64,000 bases of DNA from the NCBI RefSeq assembly GCF_900112595.1, contig NZ_FOMI01000010.1, positions 101,784 through 165,783 of the forward strand, read 5' to 3'. The stretch comes from Algibacter pectinivorans. GTDB taxonomy: Bacteria > Bacteroidota > Bacteroidia > Flavobacteriales > Flavobacteriaceae. The first letter of the stretch is position 1; each line of letters starts with the position of its first letter. Shown piece by piece: positions 45,251 through 54,930 of this stretch. The notes beneath the pieces are model-generated. The model saw nothing but the letters and a program-made list of their open reading frames with translations, had not been told where the DNA came from and ran no database searches. A program made the position numbers and the translations under genes.

Positions 45251-46325
45251 ATTTACATGGACAAAAAAAGAAAGTGATTTTAAAGAATGGAATCAATTTT
45301 TGGTTTCTACACCACAGGGCCATTATTCTCAAATAAGTCATTGGCTAAAATCCTATAAAAGTTATGGATTCGATTACGACTTACTAATTGTAAGAAATGA
45401 AGAAAACAAAATTATTGGTGGGCTCGGTGTTGTTATTTCAAAGTTTTCTTTTCTTAAACTATGTTCGTGTTCCTGTGGTCCAATAGTAAAAAAAGATTAT
45501 ACTTTTTTGGTTGAAGAATTAATTGAGCATTTTAAAAATAGAGCAATAGCAATAAATGCAACTTGCTGCCAAATAATGATTCCTATACTCAAATTTAAAA
45601 ACAAAAATATTGAACCTCACTGTTTAGACATAAAGCTAAAAAAGTGCTTAGCCACCAGTAATAGAGGTAATATTATTAAATCTGTGGCAATAGTAAATGG
45701 TTTTAGAGAAGTTAAAATTGATAATACCAACAATAATATTGAGGAAGATATTCTAAAAACATTTAACAAAAATACTCGCAGGAATATTAAGAGAGCATAT
45801 AAAAATGAACTAATTATAAAATATGCCAAAACCATTAATGAGATAAAAAATGCATATCGAATTATCGAATTAAATGCTAAAACTCAAGGTTACCCTTTAA
45901 GGTCATGGGAGGATTTTAAAGACACTCTTATAGAAATGGTTAATGATGATATATGTTTAATTCCTGTTTGCTTAAAAAATGAAGTCATTAAAGGAGCTTT
46001 AATTGTTATACAAACAGGTAAACGTTTAACTTATATATCTGGGGGAACCATACGTGAAAAGGAAGATTTAAAAACAGGTCACTTTCTACATTATGAAATG
46101 ATAAAGTTATCAATTAAAAAAAAGTATAATTTCTATGATATTTCTGTTGGAGGAAGTAAAGGTGTCACTAAATTCAAAGAAGGATTTGGAGGTAATCATG
46201 TAAAATTCAATGAACCATTGTACTGGGTTTTAAATAAAGAAAAATTTTATATTTATGAAAAAACAATACCCTATTTAAAAAAACACAAAAAAACAATTTC
46301 AAAAATTATTAAATTTTTTAAATGA
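45243..46325 (+). CDS. FemAB-like peptidyltransferase or GNAT-type enzyme
   Basis: A 360-residue FemAB/FemX-like protein. N-terminal STPQGHYSQISHW and FNKNTRRNIKRAYKNE-type segments match the double-GNAT fold of lipid II aminoacyltransferases, and the C-terminal YDISVGGSKGVTKFKEGFGG is the conserved substrate-binding tail. In a Gram-negative it more likely modifies a polysaccharide or envelope precursor than pentaglycine bridges. It overlaps its neighbours at both ends, so the three genes form one transcript. Confidence 0.78.
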   Translation: MYKFTWTKKESDFKEWNQFLVSTPQGHYSQISHWLKSYKSYGFDYDLLIVRNEENKIIGGLGVVISKFSFLKLCSCSCGPIVKKDYTFLVEELIEHFKNRAIAINATCCQIMIPILKFKNKNIEPHCLDIKLKKCLATSNRGNIIKSVAIVNGFREVKIDNTNNNIEEDILKTFNKNTRRNIKRAYKNELIIKYAKTINEIKNAYRIIELNAKTQGYPLRSWEDFKDTLIEMVNDDICLIPVCLKNEVIKGALIVIQTGKRLTYISGGTIREKEDLKTGHFLHYEMIKLSIKKKYNFYDISVGGSKGVTKFKEGFGGNHVKFNEPLYWVLNKEKFYIYEKTIPYLKKHKKTISKIIKFFK

Positions 46326-46807
46326 AAATTTTAAAGAAAATATTTCCTAAAAAAATAAATCAATTAGTATTTTTTATTGATAAAAACACAGATCTACCTG
46401 AATTAAAATATAAAGGGGAAAATTCTAAAATATTCATAAACAAAAACAATAAAATCATTAATCATCAATTATTCATCAATGATAAGTTGGCATATAAAAG
46501 TAATACTTATAAAAAAATACATCTTATGAAATGTATAAATAAATATAATTATCCCGTTATTGGTGATTGCTATACTTATGAATCGTTTAGAGGTAACTCA
46601 ATTTATCCTTACATGTTACAAAAAGCAAGTATTGATGCCTTACAAGAAAACAATGAGGTATATGTGTTAGTTTCTCCAAATAATATTCCCTCAAAAAAAG
46701 GGATTAAAAAATCTGGTTTCATACTTTTATGTAGTATTCAAGCAATAAGAATAGGTTATTTTTTCACTTTTAAGAACATAACGTATCATAACAAAGAACT
46801 GAGTTAA
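46322..46807 (+). CDS. Small GNAT-like acetyltransferase
   Basis: A 161-residue protein with a truncated GNAT appearance: DCYTYESFRGNSIYPYMLQKA for the acetyl-CoA loop, and VLVSPNNIPSKKGIKKSGFI, a typical GNAT ending. The ATG overlaps the FemAB-like stop by 4 bp. It completes the trio and may acetylate the same sugar or peptide. Family by pattern only. Confidence 0.65.
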   Translation: MKILKKIFPKKINQLVFFIDKNTDLPELKYKGENSKIFINKNNKIINHQLFINDKLAYKSNTYKKIHLMKCINKYNYPVIGDCYTYESFRGNSIYPYMLQKASIDALQENNEVYVLVSPNNIPSKKGIKKSGFILLCSIQAIRIGYFFTFKNITYHNKELS

Positions 46808-46824
46808 AAAACAACTCAGTTCTT
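46794..46824 (+). terminator. Stem-loop at the 3' end of the trio
   Basis: A perfect 12-bp stem AAGAACTGAGTT / AACTCAGTTCTT with a 7-base loop spans the stop codon of the GNAT-like gene. No T-run follows, so termination efficiency is unclear. Confidence 0.5.
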
Positions 46825-46940
46825 CATTAATTTGGGATATTATTATTTTATTAAAAGACTTTGCAAATACGCAGGGTTTAAGTGTATAGTAGATTTTTTT
46901 TGGGGCTTGTAGAGTATATAATTGTTAAAATTGAAAAATA

Positions 46941-47264
46941 ATGTATAATTACTTATTAAAACCTTTTATTAAGGTTTTTAAATTTAAAGGTCGTTCTAGT
47001 CTGAAAGAATTCTGGTTTTTTATTTTAATAAATTTTTTAATATCACTTATTCTAGTGCTAACAAAAAAATATCACGGTATTGATAAAATTGACATATATT
47101 ATCGTTATTTATATATTATACCTTTAATTTCTTTAGGATTTAGAAGAATTCAAGATACAGGTAAAAGTGGTTTTTTATTTCTTATTCCCTTTGTAAATAT
47201 TATTCTTTCTGCTCTTCCTGGAGAAGATAGCAAAAATAAATACGGAAAACCTACCGAAGAATAA
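46941..47264 (+). CDS. DUF805 membrane protein
   Basis: A 107-residue protein with the family pattern: FKGRSSLKEFWFF near the N-terminus, then membrane helices and GFRRIQDTGKSG with a C-terminal LPGEDSKNKYG. Function unknown. DUF805 proteins are small inner-membrane proteins, often linked to stress or phage genes. It is followed by a dispersed repeat and a bidirectional terminator. Confidence 0.9.
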   Translation: MYNYLLKPFIKVFKFKGRSSLKEFWFFILINFLISLILVLTKKYHGIDKIDIYYRYLYIIPLISLGFRRIQDTGKSGFLFLIPFVNIILSALPGEDSKNKYGKPTEE

Positions 47265-47282
47265 AACCAAACCTAAATAAAT

Positions 47283-47407
47283 CATTGCGTTAGGGATTGA
47301 GGCATTTGTTGAAGCTCTCTTTGTGTTGTTGCACTCCTGTCTGCCAACAGGCAGATATGCAACACAAAAAAGCGACTGCCAAAAGCCCGACCCTTGGGTA
47401 ACGCCAT
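47283..47407. repeat. Dispersed repeat, copy C, with nested palindrome
   Basis: On the minus strand it starts near GGCGTTACCCAAGGGTCGGG and ends in CAATCCCTAACGC, the pattern of common flavobacterial repeats and related to copies A and B over its beginning. Inside is the palindrome-like CTGTCTGCCAACAGGCAG (47338-47355), a short repeat of its own. Confidence 0.6.
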
Positions 47408-47408
47408 A

Positions 47409-47443
47409 AAAAAACGCAACCAAATTAATGGATTGCGTTTTTT
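47409..47443. terminator. Bidirectional terminator between DUF805 and dnaK
   Basis: AAAAAACGCAA (47409-47419) and TTGCGTTTTTT (47433-47443) form an 11-bp stem with A/T runs on both sides; the two genes converge here. Confidence 0.8.
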
Positions 47444-47559
47444 AAACTTCTAGCTTCAGTCTTACAACTTCAAGCTTTATTATTTTAAAGATTCCGAAAA
47501 CAAGTTCGGAATAAGCGATTCACTCAATCTCGATAAAAACTCGAGAATGGTTCACTGCT

Positions 47560-47628
47560 TACTTTACTTCTTCGAAGTCTAAACTTCGACTTCGCTCAGC
47601 ACAGGCTACTTAACTTCTTCGAAGTCTA
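47560..47628. repeat. Duplicated dnaK 3' end around a dispersed repeat unit
   Basis: TACTT(T/A)ACTTCTTCGAAGTCTA occurs at 47560-47581 and 47607-47628 (21 of 22 identical). The 25 bases between them hold ACTTCGACTTCGCTCAGCAC, related to the unit in the RND pump gene. The second copy is the live dnaK end; the first encodes the same DFEEVK plus stop out in the 3' untranslated region. Confidence 0.7.
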
Positions 47629-49507
47629 CGTCTTCAACATCACTTCCTTCAGCTCCGGCATCTGCCCCTGCATCTGGTCCTGGTTGAGCACCACCTTGCG
47701 CTTCCGCTTGTGCTTTGTACATTTCTTCAGAAGCTACTTTCCATGCTTCGTTAATTTTATCTAAAGCTGGAGTAATTACAGCTAAGTCTTTAGACTCATA
47801 AGCTGTTTTTAACTCTGCCAAAGCATCAACGATAGGTTGTTTTTTATCTTCCGATAATTTATCACCAAACTCTTCTAATTGTTTTTCCGTTTGGAAAATC
47901 ATAGAATCTGCCTCGTTTAATTTCTGAGCATTTTCTGCTGCAGCTTTATCTGCTTCAGCATTTGCTTCAGCATCTGCTTTCATTTTCTCGATTTCCTCTT
48001 CGCTTAATCCAGAAGAAGCCTCGATACGGATATCTTGTTTCTTACCAGTTGCTTTATCTTCAGCCGATACTTTAATAATACCATTAGCATCAATATCAAA
48101 AGTTACTTCAATTTGTGGAGTCCCTCTTCTTGCTGGTGGAATATCACTTAAGTGAAAACGTCCAATTGTTTTATTATCGGCAGCCATTGCTCTTTCACCT
48201 TGCAATACGTGAATTTCTACAGATGGTTGATTATCTGCTGCTGTAGAGAATACTTGCGATTTTTTAGTAGGAATCGTAGTATTAGCCTCAATAAGCTTAG
48301 TAAATACGTTACCCATAGTTTCAATACCAAGAGATAAAGGTGTTACATCTAAAAGTAATACATCTTTAACATCTCCTGTTAATACACCACCTTGAATACC
48401 AGCTCCTAGAGATACAACTTCATCAGGATTAACACCTTTACTTGGTGCTTTTCCAAAGAATTTCTCTACTGCTGCTTGTACTGCAGGAATACGTGTAGAA
48501 CCACCTACTAAAATAACTTCGTCGATATCAGATTTAGATAAACCTGCTGCTTTTAATGCAGATTGACAAGGCTCGATAGTTCGTTTTACTAAATCGTCAA
48601 TTAACTGCTCAAATTTACTACGTGTTAATGTGCGTACTAAGTGCTTTGGTCCGCTTGCTGTAGCTGTAATATAAGGTAAGTTAATTTCTGTTTGCGCAGA
48701 AGAGGATAACTCAATCTTCGCTTTTTCAGCAGCTTCCTTTAAACGTTGTAAAGACATTGGGTCTTTACGTAAGTCCATATTTTCTTCAGCTTGAAACTCA
48801 TCGGCTAACCAGTTAATAATTTTCTCATCAACATCATCACCACCTAAATGCGTATCACCATCAGTAGAAAGTACTTCAAATACACCATCACCTAATTCAA
48901 GGATAGATACATCATGCGTTCCTCCACCAAAATCAAATACTACTATTTTTTGGTCAGTTCCTTTTTTGTCCATACCGTATGCTAAAGCAGCAGCAGTAGG
49001 CTCGTTAATAATACGCTCTACTTTTAAACCAGCAATCTCACCAGCTTCTTTAGTAGCTTGACGTTGGCTATCGTTAAAGTAAGCAGGTACTGTAATTACA
49101 GCTCTAGAAACATCTGTTCCTAAATAATCTTCGGCCGTTTTCTTCATTTTCTGAAGAATCATAGCACTTAATTCTTGTGGTGTATATAAACGACCATCAA
49201 TATCTACACGAGGTGTATCATTATCACCTTTTACCACTTTATATGGTACACGTTCTGCTTCGTTTTTAGACTCAGAATATTTGTTACCCATAAAACGTTT
49301 AATAGAATAAACCGTTTTTGTAGGGTTAGTTACCGCTTGTCTTTTTGCTGGATCACCAACTTTAATTTCACCGCCTTCAACAAAAGCGATAACAGATGGT
49401 GTGGTTCTTTTTCCTTCTGCATTAGGAATAACTACTGGCTCGTTACCTTCCATTACAGAAACGCAAGAGTTGGTTGTTCCTAAATCGATTCCAATAATTT
49501 TACTCAT
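47606..49507 (-). CDS. dnaK: Molecular chaperone DnaK (Hsp70)
   Basis: A complete Hsp70 of 633 residues. [40 protein letters not shown] and [10 protein letters not shown] mark the nucleotide-binding domain; the substrate domain and the acidic C-terminal tail (EDVDFEEVK) follow. No dnaJ or grpE lies beside it in the window. Its stop (TAG) comes from a repeat-associated duplication; the older end with TAA is 47 bp downstream. Upstream lie a palindrome and a box resembling a -24/-12 promoter. Confidence 0.98.
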   Translation of the reverse strand: MSKIIGIDLGTTNSCVSVMEGNEPVVIPNAEGKRTTPSVIAFVEGGEIKVGDPAKRQAVTNPTKTVYSIKRFMGNKYSESKNEAERVPYKVVKGDNDTPRVDIDGRLYTPQELSAMILQKMKKTAEDYLGTDVSRAVITVPAYFNDSQRQATKEAGEIAGLKVERIINEPTAAALAYGMDKKGTDQKIVVFDFGGGTHDVSILELGDGVFEVLSTDGDTHLGGDDVDEKIINWLADEFQAEENMDLRKDPMSLQRLKEAAEKAKIELSSSAQTEINLPYITATASGPKHLVRTLTRSKFEQLIDDLVKRTIEPCQSALKAAGLSKSDIDEVILVGGSTRIPAVQAAVEKFFGKAPSKGVNPDEVVSLGAGIQGGVLTGDVKDVLLLDVTPLSLGIETMGNVFTKLIEANTTIPTKKSQVFSTAADNQPSVEIHVLQGERAMAADNKTIGRFHLSDIPPARRGTPQIEVTFDIDANGIIKVSAEDKATGKKQDIRIEASSGLSEEEIEKMKADAEANAEADKAAAENAQKLNEADSMIFQTEKQLEEFGDKLSEDKKQPIVDALAELKTAYESKDLAVITPALDKINEAWKVASEEMYKAQAEAQGGAQPGPDAGADAGAEGSDVEDVDFEEVK

Positions 49508-49586
49508 AATAATTTTTTATTTATTGTTTATAAATTTCCGTCTTCACAGAAACCTTGTATTCATTTTTAAATTCAGGTTGTATAAG

Positions 49587-49626
49587 TCAATCATTATGCC
49601 AACTGAAAATTTATGACATAGTGTCA
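49587..49626 (-). promoter_or_regulatory. dnaK: Candidate dnaK promoter with palindromic element
   Basis: On the minus strand TTGGCATAATGATTGA (49587-49602) resembles a -24/-12 (sigma-54) box, with the -12 GC replaced by GA. A palindrome TGACA-CTA-TGTCA (49614-49626) lies 12 bp upstream of it. I see no CIRCE element. Confidence 0.35.
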
Positions 49627-49635
49627 TATTTTTAA

Positions 49636-49720
49636 TTTTCAGCCATAGTCTAAGTTTACAGTCTCACTCATGCGCACCAAAACTTCAGTCTTAGGTCATC
49701 AGTCTTCGGTCAATTTTATT
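49636..49720. repeat. Degenerate CAGTCTCAGTTTTCAG-type repeat tract
   Basis: Words such as TTTTCAGCC, TTTACAGTCTCACTC, ACTTCAGTCTTAGG and CATCAGTCTTCGGT follow each other. Similar words recur at 47450-47470, 49895-49925, 51637-51665 and 52709-52742. Noncoding. Confidence 0.5.
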
Positions 49721-49726
49721 TTATTT

Positions 49727-49815
49727 GGGCGCAACCACAAGGGTCGGGCTATCCGTTACAAGTCCTCGCACCTCCTTCGTCGGGCTGTGGGCTTTCCTCT
49801 ACTATCCCTTGCGCG
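49727..49815. repeat. Dispersed intergenic repeat, copy B
   Basis: Starts GGGCGCAACCAC and contains GTCGGGCTATCCG, AGTCCTCGCACCTCCTTCG and the GGGCTTTCC block ending TATCCCTTGCGC; nearly identical to copy A (36334-36432) over about 75 bases. The rest of 49816-50180 holds poor CCTCCGCG-rich and ATTCATAAAATTCGTATC words but no gene. Confidence 0.75.
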
Positions 49816-50180
49816 GGCATGTCCGCCAATTTAATACCTAAAGATTTAGATTATAGTATATCCGCAAAAGTTTGTTTTAAAGTAATTATTGTTTTCAGTT
49901 ACTGTCGCAGTTTTCAGGTTTACTATAACTCTTAAAAACAAATCTATCAAAATCCATGTAGTAGATCTCCTCGAATATTAATGTATTGGTACATCTCCTT
50001 TATTTCTTTAGTTCCTGTTTTTCAAACATATTCTCTCTTCTCTCTTTCCCCCCGCAACTTTACACCTCCACGAGATAAAAACCTCCCGGAACCTCCGCGT
50101 AACAACCATAACAACAATCTGGTAGTAAAAATTCATAAAATTCGTATCAAAAAAACATAATACCTTAAAGGCAATCTCTC

Positions 50181-50188
50181 TATATTTG
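50181..50188 (+). promoter_or_regulatory. sdaA: -7 box of the sdaA promoter
   Basis: TATATTTG, an exact TAnnTTTG match, 25 bp before the ATG at 50213. It overlaps the TTG that opens a longer frame, which makes that start impossible for this transcript. Confidence 0.5.
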
Positions 50189-50212
50189 CTATACTATAAC
50201 GTTTGCGTAATT

Positions 50213-51634
50213 ATGGAGTGTATATCGGTTTTCGACATGCTAAAAATAGGCGTTGGCCCTTCAAGTTCACATACACTTGGACCTTGGCGAGCTGCCGAAC
50301 GCTGGATAAAAGAACTTAAAGACGCCAATAAGTTCGATGCTGTGCAAAGCATTACGGTCCATTTATATGGCTCACTATCGTTAACCGGAAAAGGACATGC
50401 CACAGATTATGCTGTTATACTAGGTTTATATGGCGCAAACCCAGAAACCATTCCTACCGAAACCATTAGCGATATTATTTCTAAAGTAAAAGACACAAAC
50501 ACCTTAGCTTTTAATAATGAACACTTAATTGAGTTTAACCCAAAAACAGATATTGTTTTCAATAAAAAGTTTTTACCTTTCCATGCCAACGGATTAAAAT
50601 TTACAGCCGTATGTCAGGGTAAAAAAACAGCATCAACCTTCTACTCTATTGGTGGCGGATTTGTTGTAAAAGAAGAACGAAAAAACTCAAAACGTAATTT
50701 CGAAATAAAATGCGCTTTCCCCTATCCTATAGATAAAGGTACCGAGCTACTTCAATTTTGTAAAACACTAAACAAACCCGTATCGCAAGTTGTTTTAGAA
50801 AATGAAAAATCCATTCGAGAAGAAACCGAAATTGACGCAGAGTTAAAACGCATTTGGAATGTTATGCTAGATTCTATGTACACAGGTTGCCATACCGAAG
50901 GCAGTCTGCCTGGGGGTTTAAATGTAAGACGACGTGCCTTCGATATTCATAAAACCTTAGTTGGTAAATCGCCATACACTACGCCCGTAGAGTGGATTTA
51001 TAGCATTCGAGATACCGAAGTTAAATTTCGCCAAATCCTTAAATGGGTAAGTTGCTTTGCCCTAGCCGTAAACGAGGTTAATGCATCATTAGGTCGCGTG
51101 GTAACAGCGCCTACAAACGGAAGTGCTGGTGTGATTCCCGCGGTTTTAATGTATTATTTGGTTATAGAAAACCACGACGGAGATTTCGAGGATATTAAAC
51201 GATTTTTGTTAGTTGCCGGCGAAATAGGAAGTATCTTTAAAAAAGGCGCCACAATAAGTGCAGCAATGGGTGGTTGTCAAGCAGAAATTGGAGTGTCGTC
51301 TGCCATGGCAGCCGGTGCCTTAACCGAATTACTTGGAGGCACACCAGAACAAGTTTTAATTGCAGCAGAAATAGCCATGGAACATCATTTAGGCCTAACC
51401 TGCGATCCTATTGGAGGCTTAGTACAAATACCATGTATTGAACGTAATGCCATGGGTGCCATTAAAGCTATAAACGCTGCAGAATTAGCCTTGGATACCA
51501 ATCCCGAAAACGTAAAAGTACCTTTAGATAAGGTGGTAAATACCATGTGGGAAACCGCAAAAGATATGCACTCTAAATATAAGGAAACTAGCGAAGGTGG
51601 TTTAGCTGTTGGTGTTTATTTAACAGATTGCTAG
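50213..51634 (+). CDS. sdaA: L-serine ammonia-lyase (serine dehydratase)
   Basis: Deaminates L-serine to pyruvate using a [4Fe-4S] cluster, 473 residues from ATG at 50213. The frame is open to a TTG at 50186, but a promoter box overlaps that codon. N-terminal [19 protein letters not shown], central [14 protein letters not shown] and C-terminal GGCQAEIG and [18 protein letters not shown] give the cluster cysteines and serine-binding region of the fused alpha/beta enzyme. Monocistronic. Confidence 0.96.
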   Translation: MECISVFDMLKIGVGPSSSHTLGPWRAAERWIKELKDANKFDAVQSITVHLYGSLSLTGKGHATDYAVILGLYGANPETIPTETISDIISKVKDTNTLAFNNEHLIEFNPKTDIVFNKKFLPFHANGLKFTAVCQGKKTASTFYSIGGGFVVKEERKNSKRNFEIKCAFPYPIDKGTELLQFCKTLNKPVSQVVLENEKSIREETEIDAELKRIWNVMLDSMYTGCHTEGSLPGGLNVRRRAFDIHKTLVGKSPYTTPVEWIYSIRDTEVKFRQILKWVSCFALAVNEVNASLGRVVTAPTNGSAGVIPAVLMYYLVIENHDGDFEDIKRFLLVAGEIGSIFKKGATISAAMGGCQAEIGVSSAMAAGALTELLGGTPEQVLIAAEIAMEHHLGLTCDPIGGLVQIPCIERNAMGAIKAINAAELALDTNPENVKVPLDKVVNTMWETAKDMHSKYKETSEGGLAVGVYLTDC

Positions 51635-51888
51635 AATTCAGTTTACAGACGCAGTCTCAGTTTTCATGTACACTAAAAATTTCACGTTCAAGTCCGCCTT
51701 TTCTTTTCTCTATTTTATGCTCTCTTTTTATCTAAATCAACATTACAAGAATTATGTTTTGAAATATCGGTATCCTGAAATTCTTAACCAAACCAACTGA
51801 TAATCAACTCTCAAAATTCACCTAAAAGAAAACTATAAAAGTATCTTCTTTATTTAGTATTTTTACAGACGAACTAAATTTAAAATAC
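51635..51888. other. Spacer between sdaA and panB
   Basis: A degenerate TTCAGTTTACAGACGCAGTC-type repeat at about 51637-51665 and an AT-rich promoter region for panB. No gene, RNA or hairpin found. Confidence 0.4.
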
Positions 51889-52707
51889 ATGTCTGTAGCA
51901 AAAAAAGAATACAAACGCATTACCGTTAAAACATTAGTAGATATGAAAGCCAATGGCGAAAAAATATCTATGCTAACGGCTTACGATTATACCATGGCCA
52001 AAATAGTTGATGGTGCGGGTATTGATGTTATTCTTGTAGGCGATTCGGCTAGTAATGTTATGGCTGGACACGAAACTACATTACCTATTACATTGGACCA
52101 AATGATTTATCATGCCTCTTCTGTAATTCGTGCTATAGACCGTTGTTTGGTTGTTGTAGATTTACCTTTTGGAAGCTACCAAAGCGACCCTAAAGAAGCC
52201 TTACGTTCGGCCATTAGAATCATGAAAGAAAGTGGTGCGCATTCCGTAAAACTAGAAGGTGGTAAAGAAATTAAAGAATCTATAAAACGTATTTTAAATG
52301 CTGGAATCCCGGTAATGGGCCATTTAGGTTTAACACCACAATCTATCTATAAATTTGGTACTTATACCGTTCGTGCCAAAGAAGAGGAAGAAGCTCTAAG
52401 ACTTATTGAAGATGCTAAAATGCTAGAAAGAATTGGTTGTTTTGCCATTGTTTTAGAAAAAATACCAGCTAAACTTGCTAAACAAGTGGCCGAAAGTGTT
52501 AGTATTCCTATTATTGGTATTGGTGCAGGACCAGATGTAGACGGGCAAGTACTTGTATTACACGATATGTTAGGTATGACACACGAATTTAATCCGCGTT
52601 TTTTACGCAGATATCTAAGTTTGTATGATGAAATGACCACTGCTATTTCGCAATATGTAGATGACGTGAAAAGTACCGATTTCCCTAATGAAAATGAGAA
52701 GTATTAA
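51889..52707 (+). CDS. panB: 3-methyl-2-oxobutanoate hydroxymethyltransferase
   Basis: First enzyme of pantothenate (CoA) synthesis, using methylene-tetrahydrofolate, 272 residues. [10 protein letters not shown], the metal-binding [27 protein letters not shown] and [15 protein letters not shown] are characteristic. panC and panD are not in the window. Followed by a CAGT-type repeat and the RluA gene. Confidence 0.97.
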   Translation: MSVAKKEYKRITVKTLVDMKANGEKISMLTAYDYTMAKIVDGAGIDVILVGDSASNVMAGHETTLPITLDQMIYHASSVIRAIDRCLVVVDLPFGSYQSDPKEALRSAIRIMKESGAHSVKLEGGKEIKESIKRILNAGIPVMGHLGLTPQSIYKFGTYTVRAKEEEEALRLIEDAKMLERIGCFAIVLEKIPAKLAKQVAESVSIPIIGIGAGPDVDGQVLVLHDMLGMTHEFNPRFLRRYLSLYDEMTTAISQYVDDVKSTDFPNENEKY

Positions 52708-52762
52708 GTTTTCAGGCGCAGTCTAAGTAATCAGTCTCACTCGTAAGCTTAAAAGGTATAAG

Positions 52763-52795
52763 AGAAGTATTCGTGCAAATTCGTGAAATTCGTGT
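52763..52795. repeat. ATTCGTG-type repeat at the start of the RluA gene
   Basis: ATTCGTGCAAATTCGTGAAA then TTCGTGTC. A diverged version (AAATTCATAAAATTCGTATC) lies at about 50128-50147 upstream of sdaA. The repeat supplies the GTG start codons of the next gene. Confidence 0.4.
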
Positions 52796-53490
52796 CAAAC
52801 AAAATTCTTTCAAACAAATCCAATCTCCAAGTCTTATTTGAAGACAACCATATAATCGTGGTAAATAAACGAGCGGGCGATATTGTGCAAGGGGATAAAA
52901 CTGGCGATAAACCACTAAGCGATGTTGTAAAAGAATATATTAAAGACAAGTACAACAAACCAGGAAACGTCTATTTAGGAACCGTACACAGGCTAGATAG
53001 ACCCACAACAGGACTTGTTATTTTTGCAAAAACCAGTAAAGCTTTACCTAGATTAAATAAATTATTTGTTTCAAAAGATATTGGCAAAACCTATTGGGCA
53101 CTTGTAAAAAACGAACCGCCAAAGCAAGAGGACACGCTTGTTAATTGGCTAAAAAAGAATCCTAAAAACAATAAATCTAAAGCTCATACAAAAGAAGTTC
53201 CGGATAGTAAAAAGGCTATTCTTCATTATAAAGTAATTAAAAAATTAGATAATTACTTTCTGTTAGAAGTGAACCTTGAAACCGGCAGACATCACCAAAT
53301 ACGCGTACAGCTATCCAATATAGGTTGCCCAATAAAAGGGGATTTAAAATACGGATTCGATAGAAGCAACAAAGATGCAAGTATTAGTTTACACGCCAGA
53401 CATATCGAGTTTATACACCCTGTAAAAAACGAACCTATTTCTATTGATGCGCCTTTACCAGAGGATGCCGTTTGGAATGCTTGTTTGTAA
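52783..53490 (+). CDS. RluA-family pseudouridine synthase
   Basis: A 235-residue rRNA/tRNA pseudouridine synthase. The catalytic motif is HRLDRPTTGLV (HRLD with the nucleophilic Asp), and GRHHQIRVQL follows. Two GTG starts are possible, 52783 and 52792; both lie in an ATTCGTG repeat and I cannot choose. No S4 domain is seen. The uridine target is not predictable. Confidence 0.9.
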   Translation: MKFVSNKILSNKSNLQVLFEDNHIIVVNKRAGDIVQGDKTGDKPLSDVVKEYIKDKYNKPGNVYLGTVHRLDRPTTGLVIFAKTSKALPRLNKLFVSKDIGKTYWALVKNEPPKQEDTLVNWLKKNPKNNKSKAHTKEVPDSKKAILHYKVIKKLDNYFLLEVNLETGRHHQIRVQLSNIGCPIKGDLKYGFDRSNKDASISLHARHIEFIHPVKNEPISIDAPLPEDAVWNACL

Positions 53491-53539
53491 TTAAAACAAC
53501 TTTGCTTACTTTATTTTTTCATACCTTTAAAAGAAAACT

Positions 53540-54919
53540 TTGAAATCAATTTCAGAACTTATTTCGGTACAACACTCTTTTTTTAAATCGCAAAAAACTA
53601 AAGATATCGACTATCGGCTATCCTTATTAAAAGCCTTGAAAAAAGAAATTTTAAACAAAGAGCAAGCTATATTAGATGCCTTACATAAAGATTTTAAAAA
53701 ATCGCAATTTGAAGCTTACCTTAGCGAAATAGGCATTGTCCTGTCCGAACTCAACTTAGCTATTAAAAACCTAAAAAAATGGGCAAAACCTAAACGTATA
53801 AAAGCGTCGCTATTAACCTTTCCTTCTAAAGATTACATCTATAAAGAACCTTACGGAACAGTGTTAATAATTGCACCATGGAACTACCCATTTCTGTTAG
53901 CTATGGAACCTTTAATAATGGCTATTGCGGCAGGTAACACGGTGGTATTAAAACCAAGCGAACTTACTGTAAATACATCAAAAATAATCACCTCGATAAT
54001 TGAACATGTTTTTCCAGAAGACGTAGCTATTTCCATTGAAGGTGGTGTAGAAACATCTACCGAGTTATTAGCCCAAAAGTGGGATTTTATATTTTTTACT
54101 GGCAGCACAACGGTTGGTAAAATTGTTGCAAAAGCGGCAGCAAAACACTTAACACCTACTATTTTAGAGCTTGGTGGTAAATCGCCTTGTATTATTGACG
54201 ATTCGGTTGATATAAAACTAGTAGCAACCCGCTTGGTATGGGGCAAACTTTTAAATGGAGGTCAAACTTGTATTGCACCAGATTATGTTATTGTAAAATC
54301 TAATATTAAACAAGATCTTATCAAGGCCTTAAAAGCTGAAATAATTAATAGATACAGCGATAACCCTAAAAATTCTGCAGACTTCCCTAGAATTGTAAAT
54401 ACTAAAAACACCAAAAGATTAGCTGAATTAATTAAAGACACTACCATAGTGCATGGTGGTGAAATAGATGAAACAACTTGTTACATCGCGCCTACTTTAA
54501 TTGATGAGCCTAATATAGAAAGCCCTATAATGCAAGAAGAAATATTTGGTCCTATTTTACCAATATTAGTGTATGATACGGCGTCTGATATTGAAAAAAT
54601 TATATGGCATTTAGATAAGCCATTATCGCTTTACGTATTTTCCAACAAATCATCGTTTATAAATGAAACGATTAATAAATTTAGTTTTGGTGGTGGTGTT
54701 GTTAACGATTTACTAATCCATTTTGGAAACCACAGGTTGCCTTTTGGAGGTGTTGGTGCTAGTGGTATTGGGGAATACCATGGCAAACATGGTTTTGATG
54801 CTTTTTCTAATACAAAACCAATTGTAAAACGCGGTAATTGGATTGATCCTTCGTTTAGATATGCGCCTTACAATAAAAAAGTTGGTTTACTAAAAACCGT
54901 TTTTAAGTATTTAGGATAG
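53540..54919 (+). CDS. Aldehyde dehydrogenase
   Basis: An NAD(P)-dependent aldehyde dehydrogenase of 459 residues. The general base lies in LELGGKSP (E210) and the catalytic thiol in GGQTCIAPDYV (C244). FTGSTTVGKIV marks the cofactor-binding turn. The short C-terminus and ending with FGGVGASGIGEYHGKHGFD-type sequence place it near the class-3 fatty-aldehyde group. The start is TTG (53540); no in-frame ATG exists near the conserved N-terminus. Convergent with the histidine kinase gene. Confidence 0.95.
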   Translation: MKSISELISVQHSFFKSQKTKDIDYRLSLLKALKKEILNKEQAILDALHKDFKKSQFEAYLSEIGIVLSELNLAIKNLKKWAKPKRIKASLLTFPSKDYIYKEPYGTVLIIAPWNYPFLLAMEPLIMAIAAGNTVVLKPSELTVNTSKIITSIIEHVFPEDVAISIEGGVETSTELLAQKWDFIFFTGSTTVGKIVAKAAAKHLTPTILELGGKSPCIIDDSVDIKLVATRLVWGKLLNGGQTCIAPDYVIVKSNIKQDLIKALKAEIINRYSDNPKNSADFPRIVNTKNTKRLAELIKDTTIVHGGEIDETTCYIAPTLIDEPNIESPIMQEEIFGPILPILVYDTASDIEKIIWHLDKPLSLYVFSNKSSFINETINKFSFGGGVVNDLLIHFGNHRLPFGGVGASGIGEYHGKHGFDAFSNTKPIVKRGNWIDPSFRYAPYNKKVGLLKTVFKYLG

Positions 54920-54930
54920 TAAGCAGGTAA

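Noticed and set aside
47175..47423. 82-codon frame on the minus strand
   Set aside because: It overlaps the DUF805 gene and repeat copy C and has no protein-like pattern.
49508..49640. CIRCE element upstream of dnaK
   Set aside because: The TTAGCACTC-N9-GAGTGCTAA pattern is absent; the only palindrome is TGACA/TGTCA.
52712..52958. Two short minus-strand frames near the RluA gene
   Set aside because: They are antisense to the conserved N-terminus of the RluA-family protein and lack protein-like features.
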